From Stomatobaculum sp. (GTDB lineage: Bacteria; Bacillota_A; Clostridia; Lachnospirales; Lachnospiraceae), in the NCBI GenBank assembly GCA_017449925.1, contig JAFSYO010000169.1, forward strand, positions 1-6,266: a DNA stretch of 6,266 bases, read 5' to 3'. Under the pieces are notes generated by a model, which did no database searches, was not told where the DNA came from, and saw nothing but the letters and a program-made list of their open reading frames with translations. Below are positions 1-6,266 of this stretch, piece after piece. Each line of letters begins with the position of its first letter. Within the stretch, counting starts at the first letter, position 1. The position numbers and the translations under genes were made by a program.

Positions 1-985
1 CGGAGCCGGGGACACCCCCGCCAACAATGCCTTCTCGATCCGTCATTCCACCCGGAATTTCCCGAACCGCGAGGGCTCGAAGGTCCAGAACGGACAGATC
101 GCGTCCGTGGCGCTGATGGATGCGCGTTCCATCGCGGCTACTGTTCGGAACGATGGTCTGCTGACTCCTGCTACCGATCTGGATATCCGCTATACGGATC
201 CTGAGCAGTCCTACGATCCAGAATTCTACCGCCGCCGTGTCTATAACGGATATGGTGATCCAAAAACAGAGACAGAAGTACCGATGGGTCCTGGTATCTC
301 CAACTGGCCGGCGTTCAGCCGTATGGCGGAGCACCTGATCCTCACGGTTACTGGCATGTATTCCGGAGCTGTAACGACAGACGACCTAATCCCTTCCGGT
401 GAGGCATCCTCGCTGCGCAGCAATCCCATGCGTCTTTCGGAGTATCTGATGTCGGGCCGCGACCGTGATTTCGTCCGCCGCGCACACAGCCTGGTGGACA
501 TGATCGAAGGAAAACAGCCTGGAACGGATGCTATAGCGGCTGCCCGGAAATATCTGACTGAAAACTGCGGCGCACAGGCGGAGCAGATCGCTTTGGGCGG
601 CCTGCTGTGCGCGGAAGAGCTTGGTGAAGGCTCCAGCCGTGAGCAGGCGGTCAGCTGCCAGCGGATCCTGGGCGGCCTTGCTAATCTGGCGCAGGAGTAT
701 CCCACCAAACGCTACCGTACAAACTGCATGAACTGGGGCATCCTGCCCATGCAGTGTGATAAACTGCCTGCTCTGGTGCCCGGTGACGTGCTGGTGCTTC
801 CGGGAATCGCGCGGCTGCTGCGCGAGAGCGCGGAAGGAATGGAGCTAATGCTCCTGCGGGACGGGCAGTGGCTGCCTGTAAAAGTCGAATGGGGAAAACT
901 GACCCAGGAAGAGACCCGCGCGCTGCTGGCGGGCTGCATCATTAATGTGTTTATGGACAAAGCGAAAGAAGCCTCACGCAATTAA
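1..985 (+). CDS. Aconitase-superfamily hydratase (YbhJ-like), C-terminal part, 5' end outside window
   Basis: The reading frame is open from base 2, so the gene starts left of the window and 327 residues are visible before the TAA stop. The first visible residues, GAGDTPANN, normally follow directly after a [4Fe-4S] cysteine ligand in this family; that cysteine would lie just outside. Visible residues 18-27 read RNFPNREGSK, the substrate-binding Arg/Asn region of aconitases. LRSNP (138-142) comes in the linker, and the swivel domain carries GEGSSREQ (208-215), the Ser-Arg phosphate/carboxylate-binding loop, and NWGILP (244-249). All these key residues look intact, so the enzyme should be active. 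Family members reversibly hydrate and dehydrate tri- or dicarboxylates in the cytoplasm. The closest type I recognise is the YbhJ-like 'hydratase', about 750 residues, rather than citrate-cycle aconitase. The adjoining PrpF gene supports an aconitate-like substrate. The substrate itself is not determined. An ATG at 107 is internal and not the start. Confidence 0.9.
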   Translation, partial: GAGDTPANNAFSIRHSTRNFPNREGSKVQNGQIASVALMDARSIAATVRNDGLLTPATDLDIRYTDPEQSYDPEFYRRRVYNGYGDPKTETEVPMGPGISNWPAFSRMAEHLILTVTGMYSGAVTTDDLIPSGEASSLRSNPMRLSEYLMSGRDRDFVRRAHSLVDMIEGKQPGTDAIAAARKYLTENCGAQAEQIALGGLLCAEELGEGSSREQAVSCQRILGGLANLAQEYPTKRYRTNCMNWGILPMQCDKLPALVPGDVLVLPGIARLLRESAEGMELMLLRDGQWLPVKVEWGKLTQEETRALLAGCIINVFMDKAKEASRN

Positions 986-1001
986 CGCGGCGTGAGGCTT
1001 C
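968..1001 (+). repeat. Perfect 12-bp inverted repeat over the hydratase stop codon
   Basis: GAAGCCTCACGC (968-979) and GCGTGAGGCTTC (990-1001) are exact reverse complements separated by ten bases. The TAA stop (983-985) lies in the loop. No T-run follows the right arm, so it is not a standard intrinsic terminator. A role in mRNA stability or in partial read-through between the two genes is an inference. The right arm can pair instead as GCGTGA (990-995) with TCACGC (1000-1005), loop GGCT, so two structures compete for the same bases. Confidence 0.8.
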
Positions 1002-1004
1002 ACG

Positions 1005-1016
1005 CGCTTATAAGCG
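1005..1016. repeat. Perfect 12-bp palindrome in the hydratase-PrpF gap
   Basis: CGCTTATAAGCG equals its own reverse complement over all 12 bases. It begins where the alternative stem of the preceding hairpin ends, and lies ten bases ahead of the PrpF ribosome binding site. In RNA it could form only a 4-bp stem with a TATA loop. In DNA it has the symmetry of a small dimer-binding site. Function is unknown. Confidence 0.6.
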
Positions 1017-1025
1017 ATGAAGTGC

Positions 1026-1033
1026 AGGGGGAG
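1026..1033 (+). promoter_or_regulatory. Ribosome binding site that sets the PrpF start
   Basis: The purine run AGGGGGAG lies three bases ahead of the ATG at 1037. The same frame can be extended upstream to an ATG at 992, but that ATG is inside the right arm of the inverted repeat and lacks a Shine-Dalgarno sequence. The protein from 1037 also begins MKLKCVYMRGG, the usual N-terminus of PrpF proteins. Confidence 0.8.
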
Positions 1034-1036
1034 TTT

Positions 1037-2152
1037 ATGAAACTGAAATGTGTATACATGCGCGGCGGTACGAGCAAGGCGGTTTTCTTCCATGAAAAAG
1101 ATCTGCCTGAGGACCGCACGCTGTGGCCTGAAATCTTTCTCAAGGTCATGGGCACGCCCGATCCCAAACAGATAGACGGCATGGGCGGTGCCGCTCAGAT
1201 CACCAGCAAAATCGCTGTGATCGCACCGTCTCAGGATCCTTCCTATGACATCGATTACACTTTTTTCCAGATCGGTGTGGATGCTCCTGTGGTAGATGAC
1301 CGCGTGAACTGCGGGAATATCTCCTGCGGCGTCGGACCCTTCGCAGTGGATGAGGGACTGGTGCCTGCGAAAGAGCCCGTCACTGTCGTGCGCGTGAAAA
1401 ACACCAACACGGGCAAATTCATCGAGGAGCATGTGCCGGTGAAGGATGGGAAAGCCATGACAACCGGTGACGCCCGCATCACAGGAGTGCCGGGAACAGG
1501 TGCCGGAATGGATGTCTATTTTGAGCATCCGGGTGGTGCTACGACCGGAAAACTGTTTCCCACGGGCAATGTCCGCGACATCCTGTATCCAACAGGTTAT
1601 GCTCCTATAGAAGCCACGCTGATCGATTGCTCCAATCCGGTCACGATCCTTCGTGCTGCAGACCTGGGACTCAACGGGGGCGAAATCACTCCCTTCCAGC
1701 AGGATCAGGAACTGCTCAGGCATATAGAAGCTATCCGCTGCCAGGCGGCTGTGCTCTATGGCTTTGTAGACAAGGCGGAAGATGCCACGGAAAAATCACT
1801 GGCCAGGCCTAAGATCGCCGTGGTTTCTCAGGCGCATGATTTCATGGGCTCAAATGGTGTTGTGATTTCCGGAACGGAGATGGATATCTGCTCCCGTGTG
1901 GTCTCTGTAGGCGCATTCCATAAGACTCATCCCATTACCTCCGGTATTGCTTTGGCTGCGGCTGCCAATATCTGCGGTACACTGGCACAGGAAGCCGTCG
2001 GTACTGAGTGGGACGGGCATACGCTGCGCGTCGGACATCCCTATGGTGTGCTGCCGATCAAGATCGTGATGGATGGGAACGATGTCCTTAAAGCCGGTAC
2101 AGTCCGCACTGCCCGCAGGATCATGGACGGGTATGTGTACATCAACGATTGA
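1037..2152 (+). CDS. PrpF-family isomerase/tautomerase (2-methylaconitate isomerase / 4-oxalomesaconate tautomerase-like)
   Basis: The product is 371 residues, within the usual PrpF length, and looks complete. PrpF proteins have two diaminopimelate-epimerase-like halves and shift protons on unsaturated tricarboxylates: 2-methylaconitate in PrpF, trans-aconitate in vitro, and 4-oxalomesaconate in GalD/LigU. Recognisable family blocks are MRGGTSKAVFF (8-18), DGMGG (47-51), TSK with Lys58, and NCGN with Cys92. From memory, Lys58 and Cys92 match the active-site Lys73 and Cys107 of Shewanella PrpF, each offset by 15. The second half contains LIDCSNPV and a conserved RPKIAVV segment. No signal peptide or membrane segment is present, so it acts in the cytoplasm. 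It lies 51 bases after the hydratase on the same strand and is probably co-transcribed. E. coli has a comparable ybhH/ybhJ neighbourhood. The family is clear, but the substrate could be any of several aconitate-like acids. I see no 2-methylcitrate synthase or gallate genes here to decide. Confidence 0.9.
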   Translation: MKLKCVYMRGGTSKAVFFHEKDLPEDRTLWPEIFLKVMGTPDPKQIDGMGGAAQITSKIAVIAPSQDPSYDIDYTFFQIGVDAPVVDDRVNCGNISCGVGPFAVDEGLVPAKEPVTVVRVKNTNTGKFIEEHVPVKDGKAMTTGDARITGVPGTGAGMDVYFEHPGGATTGKLFPTGNVRDILYPTGYAPIEATLIDCSNPVTILRAADLGLNGGEITPFQQDQELLRHIEAIRCQAAVLYGFVDKAEDATEKSLARPKIAVVSQAHDFMGSNGVVISGTEMDICSRVVSVGAFHKTHPITSGIALAAAANICGTLAQEAVGTEWDGHTLRVGHPYGVLPIKIVMDGNDVLKAGTVRTARRIMDGYVYIND

Positions 2153-2188
2153 TGATACGGCAGTCCTGGCAGCAAAAAAGACATAACG

Positions 2189-2219
2189 AAAGGATCGACC
2201 CGAACAGGTCGATCCTTTT
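2189..2219. terminator. Probable bidirectional intrinsic terminator between convergent genes
   Basis: AAAGGATCGACC (2189-2200) and GGTCGATCCTTT (2207-2218) form a perfect 12-bp stem with a six-base loop. On the plus strand the stem runs into TTTTAGTTA, and on the minus strand into CCTTTCGTT. It lies 36 bases after the PrpF stop and 14 bases beyond the sugar-transferase stop on the other strand. It is therefore placed to end both transcripts. The T-tract is short in both directions, somewhat better on the plus strand. Confidence 0.88.
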
Positions 2220-2233
2220 AGTTAGCATTGAGA

Positions 2234-3724
2234 TTACATGGCGCCTCTCCGCAGAAGCACGACATACACGGTCTTGAACAGGATATGGATGTCCTGCTTA
2301 AGCGACCAGTTTTCGATATATTCGCGGTCGAGACGTACGACCGTATCAAAGTCCCGGATCTCGCTGCGGCCGCTGACCTGCCAGAGACCGGTGATCCCGG
2401 GCCTGGTGGACATCCTGGCGCGGTGGAAGGGCTCGTAGCGGTGCCATTCGTCGACTGTAGGCGGACGCGTACCGACCAGGGACATGTCGCCTTTCAGGAC
2501 ATTGAAGAACTGGGGGAACTCGTCAATGGACAGGTCGCGGATCCATCCGCCGATGCCTTTTTTCCATGTCCCGTCAGGACGCTGCTTCTGTCCGATGATA
2601 CGCGGGTCGTGTTCCATCTTGAACATCAGCTGGTCTTCCTGACCGGTCTCCTGTGCCAGCTGTTTTTTCCGTTCTTCGGCATTCTTATACATGCTGCGGA
2701 ACTTGTACATCTGGAACTTCTTTCCGTTCTCACCGATGTGCGTCTGCGCGAAGAAGATGGGACCGGGATCGGACAGGAAGATGGCAAGGCCTATAGGCGG
2801 GATGAGAAGCAGTGTAGCCAGGGATCCGAGCAGTCCACCCGCGATATCCATGAGGCGCTTCAGCAGCAGGTCACGGCCCGTGATATACCCCAGGGAGGTC
2901 GTAATCGTCAGATGGCCGCAGATCCATTCCACGTTCTTATGCCGGGACTCGATATCGTCAAGGTGCGTTAAGGCGGTATGGATGGTGATGCCCATGCACA
3001 TGAGGCTGTTGATCAGGTCTACGGGCAGGTCGGTCTTGGGCGGCACGTCGAGATACACCTCATCCACCCAGTTGTTGGTCAGGTACTGAATCAGGGTGTC
3101 CGTTGTGGCCACGATCGGGATCGTCTCGACTTCCGGGAACTCCTCGCGCAGCTCACGCAGCGCCTTCCGTGCCTCGTCTTCGGAAGGATCCTCGCCCATG
3201 ATCGCAATACCGGAGAAGCGGTAGGAGCCGTAGTTCGAGTGCAGGATCCTCGGAATGACCGTGGGAATCTGGGAAGATTCCAGCGCGATGAGCATGGAAT
3301 GCTTGTTGAATATATGATGCTTTTTCTTCAGAAAGTTTTTGTATACCTGGCGCACGATAAAACAGGTCAGCACATACAGCGGTACGGCGATCAGCGCGAT
3401 CTTTGACAGATCGGGGTCGTTCGACTGGTTCAGCAGCTCGAATACCAGGAGGATGATGATGAGATACCCTGTCTGTGCCAGAAGCTTGACCATTTCATCC
3501 CACGGTGAATGATGCAGCACGCTGTGATAGGTATCCAGGACGATCATCACGACCAGGTTCACAAGCGAGGTCTCGACGACCATCCGCCAGAAGAAGCGGG
3601 ATGACAGCACCCCGTCTTTTTTTATGAGCAGGAACGCGACGAAAAGGCTCAGAATGGCGCAGAGAATGTCCAGGAGCATAAAGTCGATATGCTGGGACCA
3701 GCCGCGTAATCTCCGTTTGTACAT
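2234..3724 (-). CDS. Polyprenyl-phosphate sugar-1-phosphate transferase (exopolysaccharide initiating enzyme)
   Basis: This 496-residue membrane protein has the layout of long WbaP/CpsE-type initiating transferases. These enzymes move a sugar-1-phosphate from a UDP-sugar onto undecaprenyl phosphate at the inner face of the membrane. Four hydrophobic segments occur near residues 16-34, 46-64, 81-98 and 108-125. A Rossmann-like soluble region follows (about 140-260), then the bacterial sugar transferase domain from about 285 to the end. That domain opens with a hydrophobic stretch broken by IPP (308-310), as in the re-entrant helix of this fold. It carries KFRSM (341-345), the catalytic Asp-Glu pair in IDEFPQ (Asp401, Glu402), LVGTRPP (416-422) and RPGITGLWQVSGRS (441-454). 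The start has AGGTG five bases ahead of the ATG. Glucose-, galactose- and N-acetylsugar-specific members look alike, so donor specificity is not called. It is the last gene of the minus-strand polysaccharide group. Confidence 0.93.
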   Translation of the reverse strand: MYKRRLRGWSQHIDFMLLDILCAILSLFVAFLLIKKDGVLSSRFFWRMVVETSLVNLVVMIVLDTYHSVLHHSPWDEMVKLLAQTGYLIIILLVFELLNQSNDPDLSKIALIAVPLYVLTCFIVRQVYKNFLKKKHHIFNKHSMLIALESSQIPTVIPRILHSNYGSYRFSGIAIMGEDPSEDEARKALRELREEFPEVETIPIVATTDTLIQYLTNNWVDEVYLDVPPKTDLPVDLINSLMCMGITIHTALTHLDDIESRHKNVEWICGHLTITTSLGYITGRDLLLKRLMDIAGGLLGSLATLLLIPPIGLAIFLSDPGPIFFAQTHIGENGKKFQMYKFRSMYKNAEERKKQLAQETGQEDQLMFKMEHDPRIIGQKQRPDGTWKKGIGGWIRDLSIDEFPQFFNVLKGDMSLVGTRPPTVDEWHRYEPFHRARMSTRPGITGLWQVSGRSEIRDFDTVVRLDREYIENWSLKQDIHILFKTVYVVLLRRGAM

Positions 3725-3747
3725 GATAGCACCTGCTTTCGATTGTT

Positions 3748-3778
3748 ATTCAGACGTTTCTGGCAGAAAAACCTGAAT
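3748..3778. repeat. Imperfect 31-bp dyad ahead of the sugar-transferase gene
   Basis: The symmetry is centred on G3763. Inner arms TTTCTG (3757-3762) and CAGAAA (3764-3769) and outer arms ATTCAG (3748-3753) and CTGAAT (3773-3778) are perfect, separated by three mismatched positions on each side. Twelve of fifteen position pairs match. It fills most of the 62-base gap between the glycosyltransferase stop and the sugar-transferase start. It could be a transcript hairpin or a protein-binding site; neither is shown. Confidence 0.55.
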
Positions 3779-3786
3779 TCAAAGGA

Positions 3787-4824
3787 TCATCCGGACTGCA
3801 TGGTTTTTATTCCCTGCTGCCTGTTTCTTGCCGCGCAAAGCACCATGGCCGGCAGATACATGCGCATCTTGAGCAGCTGGATCACCGCGCCTGCCTTCCG
3901 TGGCAGGCCTTTGACGGATACGAAGGACAGCATGTCCGATTCCTTGAGTCCTTCCTTTATGTGCTGCGCGGCCACCTGCAGGGAGGGATCCGTCTCGGCA
4001 CGGTACTTTCCGGTGCGGATGATCAGCATGGCCGCGTATTCGTTAAGCTGCCGGTCGATGGACGGCCCCAGGCCGCTCATGTGTTCCCGCATATAACTGA
4101 TCATGTAATAGAAGCTCTTTGTTAGAAGGTTCTCCCGGCTCTTGGCGCGGATAGAGTCCTCATTGGTCTTGTTGTACATGTACAGGGGCTCATTGCAGAT
4201 GTACACGTTCTGAGAGTAGAAAATGCATTCGTAGGTCATGGGCACGTCGGTAAAGACGCGGATCCGTTCCTCACGCGTGTAATGCTCAGTGATGAGTTCC
4301 CTCTTGAACGCCTTGTCCCAGGTGTGCGCCTGGATGACGCCCGCCTGAAGCCCTTTCCGGGAGTCTATCAGCAGGTACGGGAAGATCTCCTTTTCAAGAC
4401 GGGAGCGGTTGTAGAAGCCATCCGGGACATTGTTCAGGGTCTCTTCCATATGGTCCTCATATACGTTGTGCGCCGCAAAGAGCACCATATCGAGCGGTTC
4501 AGGCGACTTCGACACGGTATCATGGATGAACTCCAGCATGTTTTCCAGCGCCCAGTCGTCCCCGTCGAGGATGCATACATAGTCACCTTTGGCGGCCAGG
4601 ATGCCGGCGTTCCGGGCGGAGATCAAGCCGCCGTTTTTCTTGTGGATCACGCGCACGCGGGAGTCTTTGGCGGCGCAATCGTCACAGATCTGCGGGCAGT
4701 TGTCCGGCGAGCCGTCGTCGACCAGCAGCAGCTCAAAATCGGTATAGGTCTGGCTGAGAATGCTGTTCACGCATTTTCTCAGGTATTTCTCCACTTTGTA
4801 TACCGGTACGATGACGCTGATCAT
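3787..4824 (-). CDS. Family 2 glycosyltransferase
   Basis: The 345-residue protein begins MISVIVPVYK, the first beta strand of the GT-A fold of family 2 glycosyltransferases. It then shows VDDGSPDNC (35-43) for nucleotide binding, KNGGLISARNAG (63-74) and the metal-binding DGDD (87-90). FTDVP near Asp193 stands where the catalytic base of inverting family members is usually found. The C-terminal third is helical with no obvious membrane anchor. It should add one sugar from a nucleotide-sugar donor to the lipid-linked repeat unit on the cytoplasmic face. Donor and linkage cannot be predicted. An in-frame ATG ten codons upstream (4854) has no good ribosome site, while GAGGAA lies seven bases ahead of the ATG at 4824, so the shorter form is chosen. 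The gene follows the flippase stop by 58 bases and precedes the sugar transferase, all on one strand. Confidence 0.9.
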   Translation of the reverse strand: MISVIVPVYKVEKYLRKCVNSILSQTYTDFELLLVDDGSPDNCPQICDDCAAKDSRVRVIHKKNGGLISARNAGILAAKGDYVCILDGDDWALENMLEFIHDTVSKSPEPLDMVLFAAHNVYEDHMEETLNNVPDGFYNRSRLEKEIFPYLLIDSRKGLQAGVIQAHTWDKAFKRELITEHYTREERIRVFTDVPMTYECIFYSQNVYICNEPLYMYNKTNEDSIRAKSRENLLTKSFYYMISYMREHMSGLGPSIDRQLNEYAAMLIIRTGKYRAETDPSLQVAAQHIKEGLKESDMLSFVSVKGLPRKAGAVIQLLKMRMYLPAMVLCAARNRQQGIKTMQSG

Positions 4825-4831
4825 TTTACTG

Positions 4832-4837
4832 TTCCTC
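4832..4837 (-). promoter_or_regulatory. Ribosome binding site that sets the glycosyltransferase start
   Basis: Read on the minus strand this is GAGGAA, seven bases before the ATG at 4824. The alternative ATG at 4854 is preceded by CTTCCGGA, a weak match, and would add ten residues (MLTTETRNSK) before the conserved first strand of the fold. Confidence 0.75.
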
Positions 4838-4882
4838 GTTTCTGTAGTTAGCATTCCGGAAGAGTATTCTGCTGCGATGATC

Positions 4883-6266
4883 TTAGCCTTTCCTGCCCCT
4901 GGACAGGAGACTCTTTTTCAGGTGTGACAGGCTTCCCCTGAATACCGGGTTCCGGCCGTAGACTGCGAGATAGAAGAGGTTCGGCACCGCAAAGCTCACG
5001 ATAGCGTTCAGGATGAGCGCGGGCCAGATATCGAGCTTAAACAGGCTGCACGCATACCAGGATGCCGCGCAGGAGATGAGCGCGACTGCCGAGAGCCTGC
5101 AGAAGAGCTTAATATACCTGCCTAGGAACTCACGCGGGAATACCTCCTGGAACAGGTTGTGGAAGAGCCAGGGGATCTGGATGAAGACGATGGAAACAAC
5201 GGAAGACAGCAGTACGCCGTACAGGCCCAGCCACCGGACGGTGAGCAGGTTCAGCGTCAGATTGACCAGTGCCGCTATCAGCGGCCTCCAGCGGTCCTTC
5301 CGCCAGATTCCTGCGGCGTCCTTGAACATATTGACCAGCTTGTTGGCACCCATGGAATAGTAATAGACGACGAAGCAGAGCACGAGCCCGATCTCCAGCA
5401 TGTTCTCCTCGCCCATCCATACATGCATGAAGGGCTGGTATACGCAAAGCAGCATGGAACTGCTCACGCCCAGGATCCAGCTGAACAGGAGGCTGATCCT
5501 TTCAAGATCCCTGTAATTCGCTTCTCCGCTCTCCATGACCATCTTGTTTCCGACCCCGGCCATGCAGGCATTGAGGATCACCACCAGCATCATGCGCAGT
5601 GCCGTGATGATAAAGTAGTAGTTTTGATAGACCGCGAGGATGGAAAGGCCCATAAAGGCGGAGATGACCAGCGTGTCTGCGGAATCAAAGACCGTGGCGG
5701 AAAGCTTCGAGGTGAACAGGTCCCGCACCCTGCGGAAAATATCCATGGTCTTTTCCTTCGGCAACTTTCCCGCGGGCGCGTACTTTGGATACATCCTCTT
5801 CGCGATGACTGCCGTAAGGATATTCACGGCGATCTGGCACAAAAGCTGGACGGCCAGATAGAGATAATAGTTCCGGGAGAAGATGAGGATCAGGATCTTA
5901 ATGACATATTCCGTCAGGCGCACAGCCAGGCTGACCTTGCTGATCACGTCCCTGCGCTGATGCGCCTGGAGCAGGCTGCTCCTGTAGGCGAAGAGCCAGT
6001 ACGTCACCACCGTGTTGCCCAGGTTCATGAGGTAGAGTACGTACAGGTTCATGTCCGCGGGCAGGTCACCCTTGATGAGCTTGGGCAGCACGGGGATCAG
6101 GATCAGGCCTACTGCCGCGATCGCAAGGCCTATGATCCGGTAAAGCGTGCGGTACAATCGCAGCAGCGCGCAGATGGCGGGCGTATCGTCCTCGGCGATA
6201 GGCTTGTACATGCTGAACACCATCGCGCTGCCGACACCCAGCTCTGCAAGGTTTAAGAACGTCAGC
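4883..6266 (-). CDS. Wzx-type polysaccharide/oligosaccharide flippase, N-terminus outside window
   Basis: The frame is open to the right edge, giving 460 visible residues that end with TAA. An ATG at 6223 is internal: the 14 residues before it, LTFLNLAELGVGSA, are the conserved family sequence near the N-terminus and run straight into MVFSMYKPIAEDD. The true start is therefore beyond 6266, perhaps a few dozen codons away. Roughly ten further hydrophobic segments are visible, for example around IIGLAIAAVGLILIP and YLYLAVQLLCQIAVNIL, as expected of a MOP-superfamily transporter. KDAAGIWRKDRWRP and the following NLTLNLL segment are typical of flippases in Firmicute polysaccharide loci. The C-terminus is basic (SLLSRGRKG), consistent with a cytoplasmic end. 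It should move undecaprenyl-linked repeat units to the outer face of the membrane. It is upstream of, and probably co-transcribed with, the glycosyltransferase. O-antigen-like, capsule and teichoic-type substrates cannot be told apart here. Confidence 0.9.
   Translation of the reverse strand, partial: LTFLNLAELGVGSAMVFSMYKPIAEDDTPAICALLRLYRTLYRIIGLAIAAVGLILIPVLPKLIKGDLPADMNLYVLYLMNLGNTVVTYWLFAYRSSLLQAHQRRDVISKVSLAVRLTEYVIKILILIFSRNYYLYLAVQLLCQIAVNILTAVIAKRMYPKYAPAGKLPKEKTMDIFRRVRDLFTSKLSATVFDSADTLVISAFMGLSILAVYQNYYFIITALRMMLVVILNACMAGVGNKMVMESGEANYRDLERISLLFSWILGVSSSMLLCVYQPFMHVWMGEENMLEIGLVLCFVVYYYSMGANKLVNMFKDAAGIWRKDRWRPLIAALVNLTLNLLTVRWLGLYGVLLSSVVSIVFIQIPWLFHNLFQEVFPREFLGRYIKLFCRLSAVALISCAASWYACSLFKLDIWPALILNAIVSFAVPNLFYLAVYGRNPVFRGSLSHLKKSLLSRGRKG

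Noticed and set aside
992..1036. Fifteen-codon N-terminal extension of PrpF
   Set aside because: It begins inside the inverted repeat with no ribosome site, while the ATG at 1037 has a strong one and matches the family's N-terminus.
974..1723. Minus-strand open frame (249 codons) opposite PrpF
   Set aside because: The PrpF frame carries conserved active-site blocks across the same bases. The antisense product shows no recognisable features.
2220..2229. AGTTAGCATT present here and again at 4846-4855
   Set aside because: A 10-base match with no flanking similarity and no mobile-element context is best explained by chance.
2228..2971. Plus-strand open frame (247 codons) opposite the sugar transferase
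   Set aside because: It lies over the conserved catalytic domain of the transferase, starts in the terminator flank, has no ribosome site and no family motif.
4825..4882. Possible promoter between flippase and glycosyltransferase
   Set aside because: No convincing -35/-10 pair was visible on the minus strand. The short gap is consistent with co-transcription.
5159..6256. Long plus-strand open frame (365 codons) opposite the flippase
   Set aside because: It is exactly antisense to a well-supported membrane protein. Its translation is rich in His, Gln, Asp and Arg with no recognisable domain, as expected of the complement of a GC-rich gene with few stops in that frame.

Overview
The window joins two unrelated, convergently transcribed gene groups from what looks like a moderately GC-rich Firmicute. 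The flippase, glycosyltransferase and sugar-transferase proteins resemble those of gut Clostridia such as Lachnospiraceae. That placement rests on recalled protein similarity and Shine-Dalgarno usage, so it is tentative.

Left part (1-2152, plus strand): the 3' portion of an aconitase-superfamily hydratase of the YbhJ-like type runs in from the left edge. It is followed 51 bases later by a complete PrpF-family isomerase/tautomerase. The pair most likely forms one transcript and works on the same type of substrate: PrpF enzymes move the double bond or change the geometry of aconitate-like tricarboxylates, and an aconitase-type enzyme adds or removes water. The exact substrate cannot be read from the sequence. 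The junction between the genes holds a 12-bp perfect stem over the hydratase stop codon, a competing smaller stem, and a separate 12-bp perfect palindrome.

Middle (2153-2233): a strong stem-loop with T-rich flanks sits between the two convergent stop codons and probably serves as a shared terminator.

Right part (2234-6266, minus strand): the last three genes of an exopolysaccharide or capsule operon, read from right to left. They are a Wzx-type flippase (its N-terminus lies beyond the right edge), a family 2 glycosyltransferase, and a polyprenyl-phosphate sugar-1-phosphate transferase. Together they cover initiation (sugar phosphate onto undecaprenyl phosphate), extension of the lipid-linked repeat unit, and flipping across the membrane. 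No polymerase, chain-length regulator or sugar-nucleotide gene is visible; these would be expected outside the window. An imperfect 31-bp dyad lies just ahead of the transferase gene.

No tRNA, rRNA, CRISPR array, insertion sequence or phage feature was seen. I found no clearly new biological system. The most interesting points are the structured junction between hydratase and PrpF and the unknown substrate of that pair.
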